DNA of 64,000 nucleotides, from NCBI GenBank assembly GCA_030403585.1, contig JAUEPE010000020.1, positions 1-64,000 on the forward strand, given 5' to 3'. The notes below the pieces were generated by a model, which worked only from the letters and a program-made list of their open reading frames with translations, did no database searches and was not told the origin of the DNA. Shown piece by piece: positions 27,337-36,784 of this stretch (position 1 is the first letter of the stretch; the number at the start of each line of letters is the position of its first letter). Made by a program: the position numbers and the translations under genes. The DNA comes from Frankia sp. RB7 (GTDB lineage: Bacteria > Pseudomonadota > Alphaproteobacteria > Rhizobiales > Xanthobacteraceae).

Positions 27337-27848
27337 GTGCCGACACCCTCGGAGTGTCGCAGCTGCATGCGCCGGTGCAGCGCCGTGATCCGGCCGTCGC
27401 CGGTCGGCTGGTAGAACACCGAGTAGCGCTTCGCGGTCTGCATGAAGGCTTCCGCATCCGCCTGCTTCTTGACCTCGAAGGACTCGAAGCCGGCGCGCAG
27501 CATGAACACGAATTGATCACGCAGCACCTGGCCGGTGGCGCGCAGATCGCCGCGATAGCCGTAGCGCTCGCGTAGCAACCGTGCCTGGCTGTAGGCGCGT
27601 CCGTCACGGAAGCTCGGGAACACCAGCGCAACGGTGGCGAGCTTGCCGAGATACGGCACGAGTTCGGCAATGTCGCGGTTGTTCGGCCAGATCACGCCGA
27701 TCTTGCCAGCACGCTTGAGCAGCGCGTCGGCTTCACCCAGAAAGCGCTCGGCCGGCACCAGGATATCGCCATCTTCAGGCAGCGGGGTGTCGACGGCCAG
27801 CTTGACGAAACTGTCGTCGGCGATTTTTCCACCGTTAACGAGTGGCAT
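27333..27848 (-). CDS. DUF934 family protein, sulfite reductase accessory
   Basis: 171 residues without membrane segment or cysteine motif. IGVIWPNNRDIAELVPYLG and FPSFRDGRAYSQARLLRERYGY are DUF934 hallmarks. The family occurs almost always between cysI-type sulfite reductase and cysH and is thought to serve sulfite reduction; its biochemistry is not settled. It overlaps cysI by 14 bp and cysH by 4 bp, so its supply is tightly coupled to both. Confidence 0.9.
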   Translation of the reverse strand: MPLVNGGKIADDSFVKLAVDTPLPEDGDILVPAERFLGEADALLKRAGKIGVIWPNNRDIAELVPYLGKLATVALVFPSFRDGRAYSQARLLRERYGYRGDLRATGQVLRDQFVFMLRAGFESFEVKKQADAEAFMQTAKRYSVFYQPTGDGRITALHRRMQLRHSEGVGT

Positions 27849-29490
27849 AGACGCGCTCCTTGAAGGGTTCGACGCCGAGGCGTTTCACCGTGTCGACGAA
27901 CAGCTCCTCCGGCCGCTCGCGCAGCGCCAGATAGGCTTCCACGATATCCTCGATGACATCGGCGACCTCGTCGAACTTGACGCCGGGGCCAATCAGATTA
28001 CCGAGTGCGGCGCTTTCATCGGCGCGGCCGCCGATGGTGATCTGGTAGACCTCCTCGCCGTTCTTCTCGACGCCGAGAATGCCGATGTGGCCGACATGGT
28101 GGTGACCGCAGGCATTGATGCAGCCGGAGATGTTGATGTGGAGCCGGCCGATCAAATTGGCGAGTTCGTGGTTGGCGAAGCGCCGCGTCAGCTCCTGCGC
28201 GATCGGGATCGAGCGCGCATTCGCGAGCGAGCAATAGTCGAGGCCCGGACAGGCGATGATGTCGGTGATCAGATTAACGTTCGGCGTCGCAAGGCCAAGC
28301 TTGTCGAGCGCCTTCCACAGTGCCGGAAGGTCGCGCTTGGCAACATGCGGCAGCGCCAGATTCTGCTCGTGGCCGACGCGGATCTCGCCGAAGGAATATT
28401 TGTCGGCGAGATCGGCCAGCGCATCCATCTGCTCGGCGGTAGCATCGCCCGGAGGCGCGCCGATCGGCTTCAGCGAGATCGTGACGATGGAATAGCCCGG
28501 GTTCTTGTGCGCGGCGACCGAGTTCTTGCGCCACGCCTCGAAATCGGGGTCAGCCGCGGCCTGCCGCAGTTCGTCCGGCATGTGCGGCAGCTTCTCGTAA
28601 GCCGGATAGATGAAGCGCGAGCGGATATCCTCGATCACCTCATCGTCGATCTGGAGCGAGGAGTTTCGGATGTGCTGCCACTCCTCCTCGACCTCACGGG
28701 AGAATTTCTCGATACCGAGCTCGTGCACCAGGATCTTGATGCGCGCCTTGTAGATGTTGTCGCGGCGGCCGTACTGGTTGTAGACGCGCAGGATGGCTTC
28801 GATATAACTCAGCAGATCGCGGCCGTGCACAAAATGCTTGATGGTCTTGCCGATGAACGGCGTGCGGCCGAGACCGCCGCCGACCAGAACCTCGAAGCCG
28901 GTCTCGCCCTTCTCGTTCTTGATCAGGCGCAAGCCGATGTCGTGGACCTTGATCGCAGCGCGGTCGTGGTCCGACGCGGTGATCGCAATCTTGAACTTGC
29001 GCGGCAGGAACGAGAATTCCGGATGTAGCGTGGTGTGCTGGCGGATCAGCTCCGACCAGATGCGGGGATCCTCGATCTCGCCGGGCGCGACGCCGGCCCA
29101 CTGGTCCGAGGTGACATTGCGCATGTTGTTGCCGGAGGTCTGCATCGCGTGGATGCCCACTTCGGCGAGATCGGCGAGCGCATCCGGCAGGTCCGACAGC
29201 TTGATCCAGTTGAACTGGATGTTCTGGCGCGTGGTGAAATGGCCGTAGCCGCGGTCGTATTTGCGCGCGACATGGGCCAGCTGCCGCAGCTGGTTCGACG
29301 CCAGCGTCCCATAGGGAATCGCGACGCGGAACATGTAGGCGTGCAGTTGCAGGTAGACGCCGTTCTGCAAGCGCAGCATCTTGAATTCGTCTTCGGTCAA
29401 CTCGCCCGAGAGACGGCGCTGCACCTGGTCACGGAATTCCGAGACGCGCTCATTGACCAGCGTGCGATCGATTTCGTCGTAAGCGTACAT
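27835..29490 (-). CDS. cysI: Sulfite reductase, siroheme/4Fe-4S haemoprotein subunit (CysI type)
   Basis: 551 residues. The two ferredoxin-like repeats of the nitrite/sulfite reductase family are present (GYGHFTTRQNIQFNW and VGHEQNLALP). The cluster and siroheme ligands are CPGLDYC and SGCINACGHHH near the C-terminus. It reduces sulfite to sulfide with six electrons. No CysJ flavoprotein gene is present here, so ferredoxin or another donor is expected. It could in principle be a nitrite reductase, but the cys context makes sulfite the probable substrate. Confidence 0.9.
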   Translation of the reverse strand: MYAYDEIDRTLVNERVSEFRDQVQRRLSGELTEDEFKMLRLQNGVYLQLHAYMFRVAIPYGTLASNQLRQLAHVARKYDRGYGHFTTRQNIQFNWIKLSDLPDALADLAEVGIHAMQTSGNNMRNVTSDQWAGVAPGEIEDPRIWSELIRQHTTLHPEFSFLPRKFKIAITASDHDRAAIKVHDIGLRLIKNEKGETGFEVLVGGGLGRTPFIGKTIKHFVHGRDLLSYIEAILRVYNQYGRRDNIYKARIKILVHELGIEKFSREVEEEWQHIRNSSLQIDDEVIEDIRSRFIYPAYEKLPHMPDELRQAAADPDFEAWRKNSVAAHKNPGYSIVTISLKPIGAPPGDATAEQMDALADLADKYSFGEIRVGHEQNLALPHVAKRDLPALWKALDKLGLATPNVNLITDIIACPGLDYCSLANARSIPIAQELTRRFANHELANLIGRLHINISGCINACGHHHVGHIGILGVEKNGEEVYQITIGGRADESAALGNLIGPGVKFDEVADVIEDIVEAYLALRERPEELFVDTVKRLGVEPFKERVYATR

Positions 29491-29520
29491 GATTAAAGTG
29501 CCTTACAGCCCGACCTGCGA

Positions 29521-29829
29521 TTAAACCGGCAAGTCGATGGTCACGCCATCGCGGCGGATCTGCTCGCGCAGATTTCCGGGCAAGATCTTGCCGTCCTCAC
29601 CGATCTGGACCGGAGCGATATAGGGACCAATCGCGCCGACGTCATCGGCAACGGCTTCGGCGAGCAACGCTTTCGCCTCATCGGAGTTTCGCACGATCGC
29701 GGCGTCCGCCAGGTCCGCCGACCAACCCTTGGCAGCGGTACGGTAGACGACAACGCCATCCCAGGTGCGGTTGGCGGTCACGACGGAGGAATCGCTGATT
29801 TTAAGTTTCTTTTGCAGGGGAGAGGTCAT
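29521..29829 (-). CDS. DUF2849 family protein
   Basis: 102 residues, soluble. The N-terminal SVVTANRTWDGVVVYRTAAKGWSADL core is typical of DUF2849. The family sits between siroheme synthase and sulfite reductase genes in many alphaproteobacteria, which suggests a help to sulfite reductase assembly or cofactor loading; no biochemistry is known to me. It overlaps the cysG stop by 4 bp and precedes cysI by 30 bp. Confidence 0.88.
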   Translation of the reverse strand: MTSPLQKKLKISDSSVVTANRTWDGVVVYRTAAKGWSADLADAAIVRNSDEAKALLAEAVADDVGAIGPYIAPVQIGEDGKILPGNLREQIRRDGVTIDLPV

Positions 29830-31250
29830 TCGGCAGCATCCAGCAGGTCAGAGATGATTCGTTTGGGGGTTTCGCGGCGAAGCGACCCGGCATGCCGGAC
29901 CACGTCGCCGATAATGAGAATGGCGGGACCGCCGCTGATCCGCCGTACGAGTTCGGGCAGGTCGCGCAGCGTCCCGATCGCGCTTTGCGCGTCGGGCCGC
30001 GTCACGCGGGCGAACACACCGACCGGCGTCTCCGGCGAACGGCCGGCAGCGAACAGGCCGGCGCGAATGGCGGGCGCGGCCGTCATGCCCATATAGACGA
30101 CGACGGTCATCCTGGTGTCGGTCAGCGTCGACCAATCCACCGTCTCCGCGTCGCGCGCCTTGTGCGCGGTGAGAAAGGTGATGCGGGTCGCTTCGTGACG
30201 GTAGGTGAGCGGCACCTCGAAATCGGCGGCGCCGCCGAGACCAGCAGTGATGCCGGGAATAATCGAATAAGTGACGCCTGCGGCACGCAGCGCTTCCACT
30301 TCTTCGCCGCCGCGGCCGAACACGAAGGGATCGCCGCCCTTCAGCCGCACGACCCGCTGGCCGGATTGCGCGGCCTCGATCATGCGCCTGTTGATGGCGT
30401 CCTGGCCGATGCCGGGCTTGCCGATCCGCCGGCCGACGGCAACGCGCGTAGTGTCGCGACGGATGCGGTCGAGAATGTCCGGAGAGACCAGCTCGTCATG
30501 GAAGACGATGTCGGCATCCTGCAGCGCGCGCAGCGCCTTGATGGTGAGGAGATCGGGATCGCCGGGGCCGGCACCGACCAGTGCGACCGAGCCTTCCGGC
30601 TTGTCGGCGCGCGCGAACGCGGACGGATCGGAAATCTGCTTGAGCGCAGCGTCGGCCTCGCCCTTCCGGCCAGCCAACACGGCGGCGCCGATCGGGCCGT
30701 CGATGACGCGCTCCCAGAAGCGGCGGCGCAGCGGAAACTCGGCAATGCGCTCGTTGATGGACTTGCGAAAGCCGCCGATGAACTCGGCAAGCTCGCCGAT
30801 GCGCGCCGGCAGCAGCGCCTCGATCTTCTCGCGCACGCGCCGCGCCACCACCGGTGACGTTCCGCCGGTGCCGACCGCGACCACGACATCGCCGCGATCG
30901 ACGATGGCCGGGAAGATGAAGCTGGAATGTTCGAGATCGTCCATGACGTTGACCGGCAGGCCAAGCGACTTCGCCCGCGCCGACATCGCCACGCCGGCAT
31001 CGCCCGCTCCTGCGCAGACGATGGCGATGACACCAGCAAGATCGGCCGTGAGCGGATCGCCGGTCGCGACCTCGATAGGCGCCGCATCATCGGCGCTGAG
31101 GCCCAGCTCATGATTGCCGTCGATCGCATGCACGCGGATGCGCGCACCGGCAGCAGCGAGCACACGCAATTTTGCGCGCAAAAGCTCACCCGCGCCGATG
31201 AGGACCACCGGACCGGCCTTGAGATCGAGGAACACCGGCAAGAACCGCAT
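29826..31250 (-). CDS. cysG: Siroheme synthase (trifunctional CysG)
   Basis: 474 residues. The N-terminal part (about 1-210) is the NAD-dependent precorrin-2 dehydrogenase/ferrochelatase, with GAGELLRAKLRVL and the FIFPAIVDRGDVVVAVGTGGTSPVVARRVRE region in outline. The C-terminal part (about 215-460) is uroporphyrinogen-III methyltransferase, with VGAGPGDPDLLTIKAL, VRLKGGDPFVFGRGGEE and a GITAGLGGAAD segment. It makes the siroheme used by CysI. It is the first gene of the minus-strand cys operon. Confidence 0.93.
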   Translation of the reverse strand: MRFLPVFLDLKAGPVVLIGAGELLRAKLRVLAAAGARIRVHAIDGNHELGLSADDAAPIEVATGDPLTADLAGVIAIVCAGAGDAGVAMSARAKSLGLPVNVMDDLEHSSFIFPAIVDRGDVVVAVGTGGTSPVVARRVREKIEALLPARIGELAEFIGGFRKSINERIAEFPLRRRFWERVIDGPIGAAVLAGRKGEADAALKQISDPSAFARADKPEGSVALVGAGPGDPDLLTIKALRALQDADIVFHDELVSPDILDRIRRDTTRVAVGRRIGKPGIGQDAINRRMIEAAQSGQRVVRLKGGDPFVFGRGGEEVEALRAAGVTYSIIPGITAGLGGAADFEVPLTYRHEATRITFLTAHKARDAETVDWSTLTDTRMTVVVYMGMTAAPAIRAGLFAAGRSPETPVGVFARVTRPDAQSAIGTLRDLPELVRRISGGPAILIIGDVVRHAGSLRRETPKRIISDLLDAAE

Positions 31251-31278
31251 GCGATACTCGCTTCCCCCACATCCGGGG

Positions 31279-31306
31279 TTGACTGGAATTATTTTCTATA
31301 TATGTG
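31279..31306 (+). promoter_or_regulatory. Putative sigma-70-type promoter of cysD-cysNC
   Basis: TTGACT (31279-31284), 16 bases, then TATGTG (31301-31306). An overlapping minus-strand candidate for cysG reads TTGCGC, 17 bases, TATAGA. Both lie in a stretch (31290-31375) far richer in A+T than the rest of the window. The pairs are by eye only. Confidence 0.4.
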
Positions 31307-31323
31307 TCGTTTCTGACGCGCAA

Positions 31324-31344
31324 AGAGAAAATTTTTTCTTCTCT
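31324..31344. promoter_or_regulatory. Candidate operator: inverted repeat in the divergent cys promoter region
   Basis: AGAGAA (31324-31329) and TTCTCT (31339-31344) flank an A/T run. Nearby ATTTTCTATA (about 31291) and TATAGAATTT (about 31360) form a second, looser inverted pair. The location between cysG and cysD suggests a sulfur-responsive regulator site. No known motif is matched. Confidence 0.35.
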
Positions 31345-31393
31345 TCTGCATTGCAACTATAGAATTTTCGCCTCCAAACGCAAAGTGGCATAG

Positions 31394-32281
31394 ATGCATC
31401 TTCTCAAGGACAATTCCGGTGCAGATGGACGGGACTCCCAGGCTCCCGTTTACCGGCAAATTCCGGTCAAGCTGACCGCCCCTAGCATGGACCATCTCGA
31501 CCAGTTGGAAGCGCAGAGCATCTACATTTTCCGCGAGGCCTTTGCCCGTTTGAAGAAGATCGCCCTGCTGTGGTCGCTCGGCAAGGACTCCAACGTGATG
31601 ATCTGGCTGGCGCGCAAGGCGTTCTTCGGCCGCCTGCCGTTCCCGGCCCTTCACGTCGATACCGGCAAGAAGTTTCCGGAGATGTATCGGTTCCGCGATC
31701 ATTACGGCAAGGAGTGGGAACTCGATTTGCGCGTCGAGCCCTGCCCGCCCATCGATGCCGTTGACCCAACGCTGCCTCCGGCCGCCCGTTCCGCCGCGCG
31801 CAAGACCGAAGGCCTGAAGATGGCACTCGGCAAATACGGCTTCGACGGCCTTATCGCCGGCATTCGCCGCGACGAGGAAGCCACGCGCGCCAAGGAGCGC
31901 GTGTTCTCGCCACGTGGTCTCGAAGGCAATTGGGACGTGCGCGACCAGCCGCCGGAATTCTGGGATCATTTCAACGCATCGCCGCCGCAGGGCGCGCATT
32001 TGCGCATCCACCCGATCCTGCATTGGACCGAGGCCGACATCTGGGCCTACACCAAGCGCGAGAACATCCCGATCATCCCGCTGTACCTCGCCAAGGACGG
32101 CAAGCGCTATCGCTCGCTGGGCGATCAGGACATCACCAATCCGGTCGCTTCGACGGCAACGAACATCGACGAGATCCTGATCGAGCTCGAGCAGACCAAG
32201 GTGCCGGAGCGCGCCGGCCGTGCGCTCGACCACGAGACCGAGGACGCTTTCGAGCGCCTGCGGGTCGCCGGCTATCTCTGA
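31394..32281 (+). CDS. cysD: Sulfate adenylyltransferase subunit 2
   Basis: 295 residues. The PP-loop-like SLGKDSNVMIWLARKAFFG binds ATP. HVDTGKKFPEMYRFRD, AGIRRDEEATRAKERVFSPR and LRIHPILHWTEADIWAYTKREN are CysD signatures. With CysN it makes APS from sulfate and ATP. It is divergent from the cysG operon and precedes cysNC by 19 bp. Confidence 0.95.
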   Translation: MHLLKDNSGADGRDSQAPVYRQIPVKLTAPSMDHLDQLEAQSIYIFREAFARLKKIALLWSLGKDSNVMIWLARKAFFGRLPFPALHVDTGKKFPEMYRFRDHYGKEWELDLRVEPCPPIDAVDPTLPPAARSAARKTEGLKMALGKYGFDGLIAGIRRDEEATRAKERVFSPRGLEGNWDVRDQPPEFWDHFNASPPQGAHLRIHPILHWTEADIWAYTKRENIPIIPLYLAKDGKRYRSLGDQDITNPVASTATNIDEILIELEQTKVPERAGRALDHETEDAFERLRVAGYL

Positions 32282-32300
32282 TCAAGGACGCGAGCGTCGT

Positions 32301-34238
32301 ATGAACATGATCGTCACCCCCGCTTCGCCCGCCACGCCGAACGGCACCAATTCGATGCCAAACGGCACGACGCGACCGCAAGTGCGGATCGTCATTGTCG
32401 GCCATGTCGACCACGGCAAGTCGACGCTGGTCGGCCGCCTGCTGCACGAGACCGGCAGCCTGCCCGACGGCAAGCTCGAGATGCTCAAGGCCGTCAGCGC
32501 GCGGCGCGGCATGCCGTTCGAATGGTCGTTCCTGCTCGACGCGTTGCAGACCGAGCGCGACCAGGGCATCACCATCGACACCACGCAGATCCGCTTCCGC
32601 ACCAATTCGCGCGACATCGTGCTGATCGACGCGCCCGGCCACGCCGAATTCCTGCGCAACATGATCACCGGCGCTTCGCAGGCCGACGGCGCGGTGCTGA
32701 TCATCGACGCGCTCGAAGGCGTGCGCGACCAGACCCGCCGTCATGGCTATCTGCTGCATCTGCTCGGCGTGAAGCAGGTCGCGGTCGTCGTCAACAAGAT
32801 GGACCGCGTCGACTTTTCCGCCGACCGCTTCAAGGAGATCAGCGACGAGATCTCCGCGCATCTCAACGGCCTCGGCGTGACGCCGACGGCGGTGATCCCG
32901 ATTTCCGCGCGCGATGGTGACGGCGTCGCCGAGCGCACCGACCGGATCGGCTGGTACAAGGGTTCGACCGTGGTCGAGGCGCTGGACCAGCTCGAGCCTG
33001 CGCGGCCGCTGGAAGCGCTGGCGCTGCGCCTGCCGGTGCAGGCGATCTACAAGTTCGACGACCGCCGCATCGTCGCCGGCCGGATCGAATCCGGCAGCCT
33101 GATTGCCGGCGACGAGATCGTGATCATGCCGGCCGGCAAGATCGCCAAGATCAAGACGGTCGAGAGCTGGCCGGTGACGCCGGTTGCGGGCCGCCAGGGC
33201 GCGGGCCGTTCGGTCGGCATCACGCTCGACCGCGAATTATTCATCGAGCGCGGCGACATCATCGCACATGCCGCCGCCGCCCCGCGCGAGACGCGGCGGC
33301 TGCGCGCGCGCATTTTCTGGCTGCACGACAAGCCGCTCGCCAAGGGCGACCAGCTGCTGGTCCGTTGCGGACCGAAGGAGACCCGCGCCACCGTCGTCGC
33401 CATCGAGAAGGCGGTCGACCCCGGCGAGCTCGAGAGCCGCGAGAACAAGGCGATCGGCCGCAACCACGTCGGCGAGATCGACATCTCCCTGTCCAACTCG
33501 ATTGCTGCCGATCCCTACACCGAGAATCCGCGCACCGGCCGCCTCGTGATCGAGGTCTCCGGGCGCATCGCCGGCGGCGGCCTGGTGCTGTCGGTCGATG
33601 CCGGCCAGCGCGCTGTGCCGGTCGATATCGTGCCGGTGGAATCGGCGCTGCGGCCCGACGAGCGTTCCGCGCGCTATCAGCACAATGGCGCGGTGGTCTG
33701 GCTTACCGGCCTGCCGGCTTCCGGCAAGTCGACGCTGGCGAAGGCACTGGAGCGGCGTCTCTTCACCAATGGCGGTTCGCCGATCCTGCTCGACGGCGAC
33801 ACGGTGCGCGCCGGGCTCAACAGCGATCTCGGCTTCTCCGCCGCCGATCGCAGCGAGAACATCCGCCGCCTCGCGGAAGTGGCAACGCATCTCGCCCGCA
33901 ATGGCCACATCGCCATCGTCGCCGCCGTCTCACCGGCCCGCGAGGACCGCACCACCGCACGTCGCATCGCAGATACCGCGTTCCGCGAGATCCATGTCGC
34001 AACGCCTGCGGACATCTGCGAGGAGCGCGATCCCAAGGGCCATTACAAAAAGGCCCGCGCCGGCGCCCTTGCCTCTTTCACAGGCATCGGCAACGACTAC
34101 GAGAAGCCCGAGGCCGCCGAGCTCGTGATCGACACCTCGACGCGGACGGTTGCCGAGGCGGCTGACGAGATCGAGCAGATGCTGAAGGCGACCGGCGTGC
34201 TGTTCGACGAGGTCGTCGACCTCGCGGCGAATATTTGA
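32301..34238 (+). CDS. cysNC: Bifunctional sulfate adenylyltransferase GTPase subunit / APS kinase (CysN-CysC fusion)
   Basis: 645 residues from ATG 32301. The N-terminal translation-factor-like GTPase (to about 440) has GHVDHGKST, DAPGHAEF and NKMD; it drives the CysD reaction by GTP hydrolysis. The C-terminal APS kinase (about 460-640) has P-loop GLPASGKST, LLDGDTVRAGL and a FTGIGNDYE motif, and appears intact. The fusion is the NodQ/CysNC type known from rhizobia. The kinase makes PAPS, which the APS-type CysH does not need, so PAPS may serve sulfotransferases. Confidence 0.93.
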   Translation: MNMIVTPASPATPNGTNSMPNGTTRPQVRIVIVGHVDHGKSTLVGRLLHETGSLPDGKLEMLKAVSARRGMPFEWSFLLDALQTERDQGITIDTTQIRFRTNSRDIVLIDAPGHAEFLRNMITGASQADGAVLIIDALEGVRDQTRRHGYLLHLLGVKQVAVVVNKMDRVDFSADRFKEISDEISAHLNGLGVTPTAVIPISARDGDGVAERTDRIGWYKGSTVVEALDQLEPARPLEALALRLPVQAIYKFDDRRIVAGRIESGSLIAGDEIVIMPAGKIAKIKTVESWPVTPVAGRQGAGRSVGITLDRELFIERGDIIAHAAAAPRETRRLRARIFWLHDKPLAKGDQLLVRCGPKETRATVVAIEKAVDPGELESRENKAIGRNHVGEIDISLSNSIAADPYTENPRTGRLVIEVSGRIAGGGLVLSVDAGQRAVPVDIVPVESALRPDERSARYQHNGAVVWLTGLPASGKSTLAKALERRLFTNGGSPILLDGDTVRAGLNSDLGFSAADRSENIRRLAEVATHLARNGHIAIVAAVSPAREDRTTARRIADTAFREIHVATPADICEERDPKGHYKKARAGALASFTGIGNDYEKPEAAELVIDTSTRTVAEAADEIEQMLKATGVLFDEVVDLAANI

Positions 34239-34255
34239 GCCTATCCCATGCCCTG

Positions 34256-34382
34256 CTGTCGTCGCCCGGCCTTATGCGCAATCACGCATCAGGACCGGGC
34301 GACCCAGTATTCCAGATACGGCGTTGGGATACGAAGATGCCGCGGCGTACTGGATTCCCCGCTTCCGCGGGGAATGACAGCG
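34256..34382. repeat. Dispersed repeat, copy 2 (first copy at 19908-20009)
   Basis: It shares AGATGCCGCGGCGTACTGGAT and the following CCCCGC-tt-GCGGGG-like hairpin with copy 1, in the same orientation, and has an additional GCGCAATCACGC segment on the left. It fills the first half of the 311-bp gap between cysNC and malate synthase. The other half (34386-34549) has two TTGACA hexamers (34405, 34413) but no convincing -10 partner. Confidence 0.7.
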
Positions 34383-34549
34383 GAGCGCTGGGCCGCCCCC
34401 TTCCTTGACATTTTGACAGACGCCGGGGGGTCTTCTCACCGCCCCGATTTTGGGGCTAATAGGTCTCGAAAGCCGCCCCGCGTGGGCGCATTTTGCTGCT
34501 GTCGGGTCAAAGCAGCCAAAAACAGCCATTTCCAACAAGAAAGACCATC

Positions 34550-36715
34550 ATGAAACGCGTCGATGCCCACGGATTGAAGATCGCCCCTGTCCTTTTCGAT
34601 TTCATCGCCAAGGAAGCCGCCCCGAAAACGGGGATCGCGCCGGATGCGTTCTGGGCAGGCGTAGCCGCCATCATCAAGGAACTGGGGCCGAAGAACCGGT
34701 CGCTGCTCGCCTTCCGTGATGCGCTCCAGGTCAAGATCGACGACTGGCACCGCGCGGGCAAGGGCAAGGCGTTCGACCTCGACGCCTACACCGTCTTCCT
34801 GAAGGAGATCGGCTATCTCGTCCCCGAGCCCGCGACGCAGAAGGTCGAGACCACCAATGTGGACGAAGAGATCGGCAAGATCTGCGGTCCGCAGTTGGTC
34901 GTGCCCCTCACCAACGCGCGCTACGCGCTGAACGCGGCGAATGCGCGCTGGGGCTCGCTCTATGACGCCTTCTACGGCACCGACGCAATCCCTCACGACG
35001 CTGCGGAGAGCGGCAAGGGCTACAACAAGGCGCGCGGCGACAAGGTCATCGCCAAGGCCAAGGCGTTCCTCGACGCTGCCGTGCCGCTCGCGACCGGCAG
35101 CCACACCGACGTCACTGCCTATAGCGTCGTCGCAGGCCAGCTCGCGGTGAAACTCAAGAGCGGCAACGCCACCGCGCTGAAGAACGCCGCGCAGTTCGCG
35201 GGGTTCCAGGGCGATGCAACCGCGCCGAGCGCGGTGCTGCTCGCCAATAACGGCCTGCATGTCGAGGTCAAGATCGACCGCAACAGCGTGATCGGCAAGG
35301 ACGATCCGGCCGGCGTCGCCGACATGGTGATGGAGTCCGCGGTCTCGACCATCCTCGACATGGAGGACTCGGTTGCCGCCGTCGATGCCGAGGACAAGGT
35401 GCTGGTCTATCGCAACACGCTCGGGCTGATGAACGGCACGCTGTCGGCGGACTTCGAAAAAGGCGGCAAGACGCTGACCCGCTCGCTCAATACCGATCGC
35501 AGCTACAAGACGCCGGACGGCAAGGGCGAGGTGAAGCTGCATGGCCGCAGCCTGCTCTTGATGCGCAATTGCGGGCACCACATGTTCACCGACGCGGTGC
35601 TGGACGAGACCGGCGAGGAGGTTCCCGAGGGCCTGCTCGATGCAGCGGTCTCGGGACTTCTTGCCATTCACGACCTCAAGGGCAACTCCAAGGTCAAGAA
35701 CAGCCGCACCGGATCTGCCTATATCGTCAAGCCGAAGATGCACGGCCCGGACGAGGTCTCGTTCACCTGCGAGATCTTCGACCGCGTCGAGAAGATGCTG
35801 GGCCTGCCGGAGAACACGCTCAAGGTCGGCATCATGGACGAGGAGCGGCGCACCACCGTCAACCTCAAGGCCTGCATCCAGCGCGCCTCGAAGCGCATCA
35901 TGTTCATCAACACCGGCTTCCTCGACCGTACCGGCGACGAGATCCACACCTCGATGGAAGCGGGTCCGATGATCCGCAAGAACGAGATGAAGGCGCAGGC
36001 CTGGATCAAGGCCTATGAGGACTGGAACGTCGACATGGGCCTGATCGACGGCCTGCCCGGCCACGCCCAGATCGGCAAGGGCATGTGGGCGGCGCCCGAC
36101 AAGATGGCGGACATGCTGGTGCAGAAGCTCGCCCATCCGCAGGCCGGCGCCACCACGGCGTGGGTGCCCTCGCCAACCGCCGCGACCCTGCACGCGCTGC
36201 ACTATCACCAGGTCAACGTCATTGCGCGCCAGCAGGAGCTGACCAAGGGCGGTCCGCGCGCCAAGCTCTCCGACATCCTCACCATTCCGGTGTCGAAGTC
36301 GAACTGGGCGCCCGACGACGTCAAGCAGGAGATCGACAACAACTGCCAGGGCATTCTGGGCTACGTCGTGCGCTGGATCGACCAGGGCGTCGGTTGCTCC
36401 AAGGTGCCCGACATCCACGACGTCGGCCTGATGGAAGACCGCGCCACCCTGCGCATCTCCAGCCAGCATCTCGCCAACTGGCTGCACCAGGGCGTCATCA
36501 CCGAGGCGCAGGTGATGGAATCGCTCAAGCGCATGGCCGTGGTCGTCGACAAGCAGAACGCCGGCGACGCCATCTACAAGCCGATGGCGCCCGCCTTCGA
36601 CGGCACAGCCTTCAAGGCGGCTAGCGACCTCATCTTCAAGGGCCGCGAGCAGCCGAACGGCTACACCGAATACATCCTCACCGCGCGCCGCCGCGAGGCC
36701 AAAGCCGCGGGCTGA
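34550..36715 (+). CDS. glcB: Malate synthase G
   Basis: 721 residues, close to the 723 of E. coli GlcB. It condenses glyoxylate with acetyl-CoA to malate, needed for growth on acetate, fatty acids or PHB-derived C2 units. The ESAVSTILDMEDSVAAVDAEDK block, the GRSLLLMRNCGHHM block and KPKMHGPDEVSFTCE mark the TIM barrel; LKVGIMDEERRT holds the active-site Glu-Arg region. A strong terminator follows at 36738. No isocitrate lyase gene is nearby. Confidence 0.96.
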   Translation: MKRVDAHGLKIAPVLFDFIAKEAAPKTGIAPDAFWAGVAAIIKELGPKNRSLLAFRDALQVKIDDWHRAGKGKAFDLDAYTVFLKEIGYLVPEPATQKVETTNVDEEIGKICGPQLVVPLTNARYALNAANARWGSLYDAFYGTDAIPHDAAESGKGYNKARGDKVIAKAKAFLDAAVPLATGSHTDVTAYSVVAGQLAVKLKSGNATALKNAAQFAGFQGDATAPSAVLLANNGLHVEVKIDRNSVIGKDDPAGVADMVMESAVSTILDMEDSVAAVDAEDKVLVYRNTLGLMNGTLSADFEKGGKTLTRSLNTDRSYKTPDGKGEVKLHGRSLLLMRNCGHHMFTDAVLDETGEEVPEGLLDAAVSGLLAIHDLKGNSKVKNSRTGSAYIVKPKMHGPDEVSFTCEIFDRVEKMLGLPENTLKVGIMDEERRTTVNLKACIQRASKRIMFINTGFLDRTGDEIHTSMEAGPMIRKNEMKAQAWIKAYEDWNVDMGLIDGLPGHAQIGKGMWAAPDKMADMLVQKLAHPQAGATTAWVPSPTAATLHALHYHQVNVIARQQELTKGGPRAKLSDILTIPVSKSNWAPDDVKQEIDNNCQGILGYVVRWIDQGVGCSKVPDIHDVGLMEDRATLRISSQHLANWLHQGVITEAQVMESLKRMAVVVDKQNAGDAIYKPMAPAFDGTAFKAASDLIFKGREQPNGYTEYILTARRREAKAAG

Positions 36716-36737
36716 GGCCGATCATTCGAACACCAAA

Positions 36738-36765
36738 AGCCCCGGCTCGCGCCGGGGCTTTTTTT
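36738..36765 (+). terminator. Rho-independent terminator of glcB
   Basis: A perfect hairpin AGCCCCGGC-tcgc-GCCGGGGCT is followed by seven T residues (36759-36765), 23 bases after the malate synthase stop codon. It is the strongest plus-strand terminator in the window. Confidence 0.9.
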
Positions 36766-36784
36766 GTTGCGGCGATCACACCCG

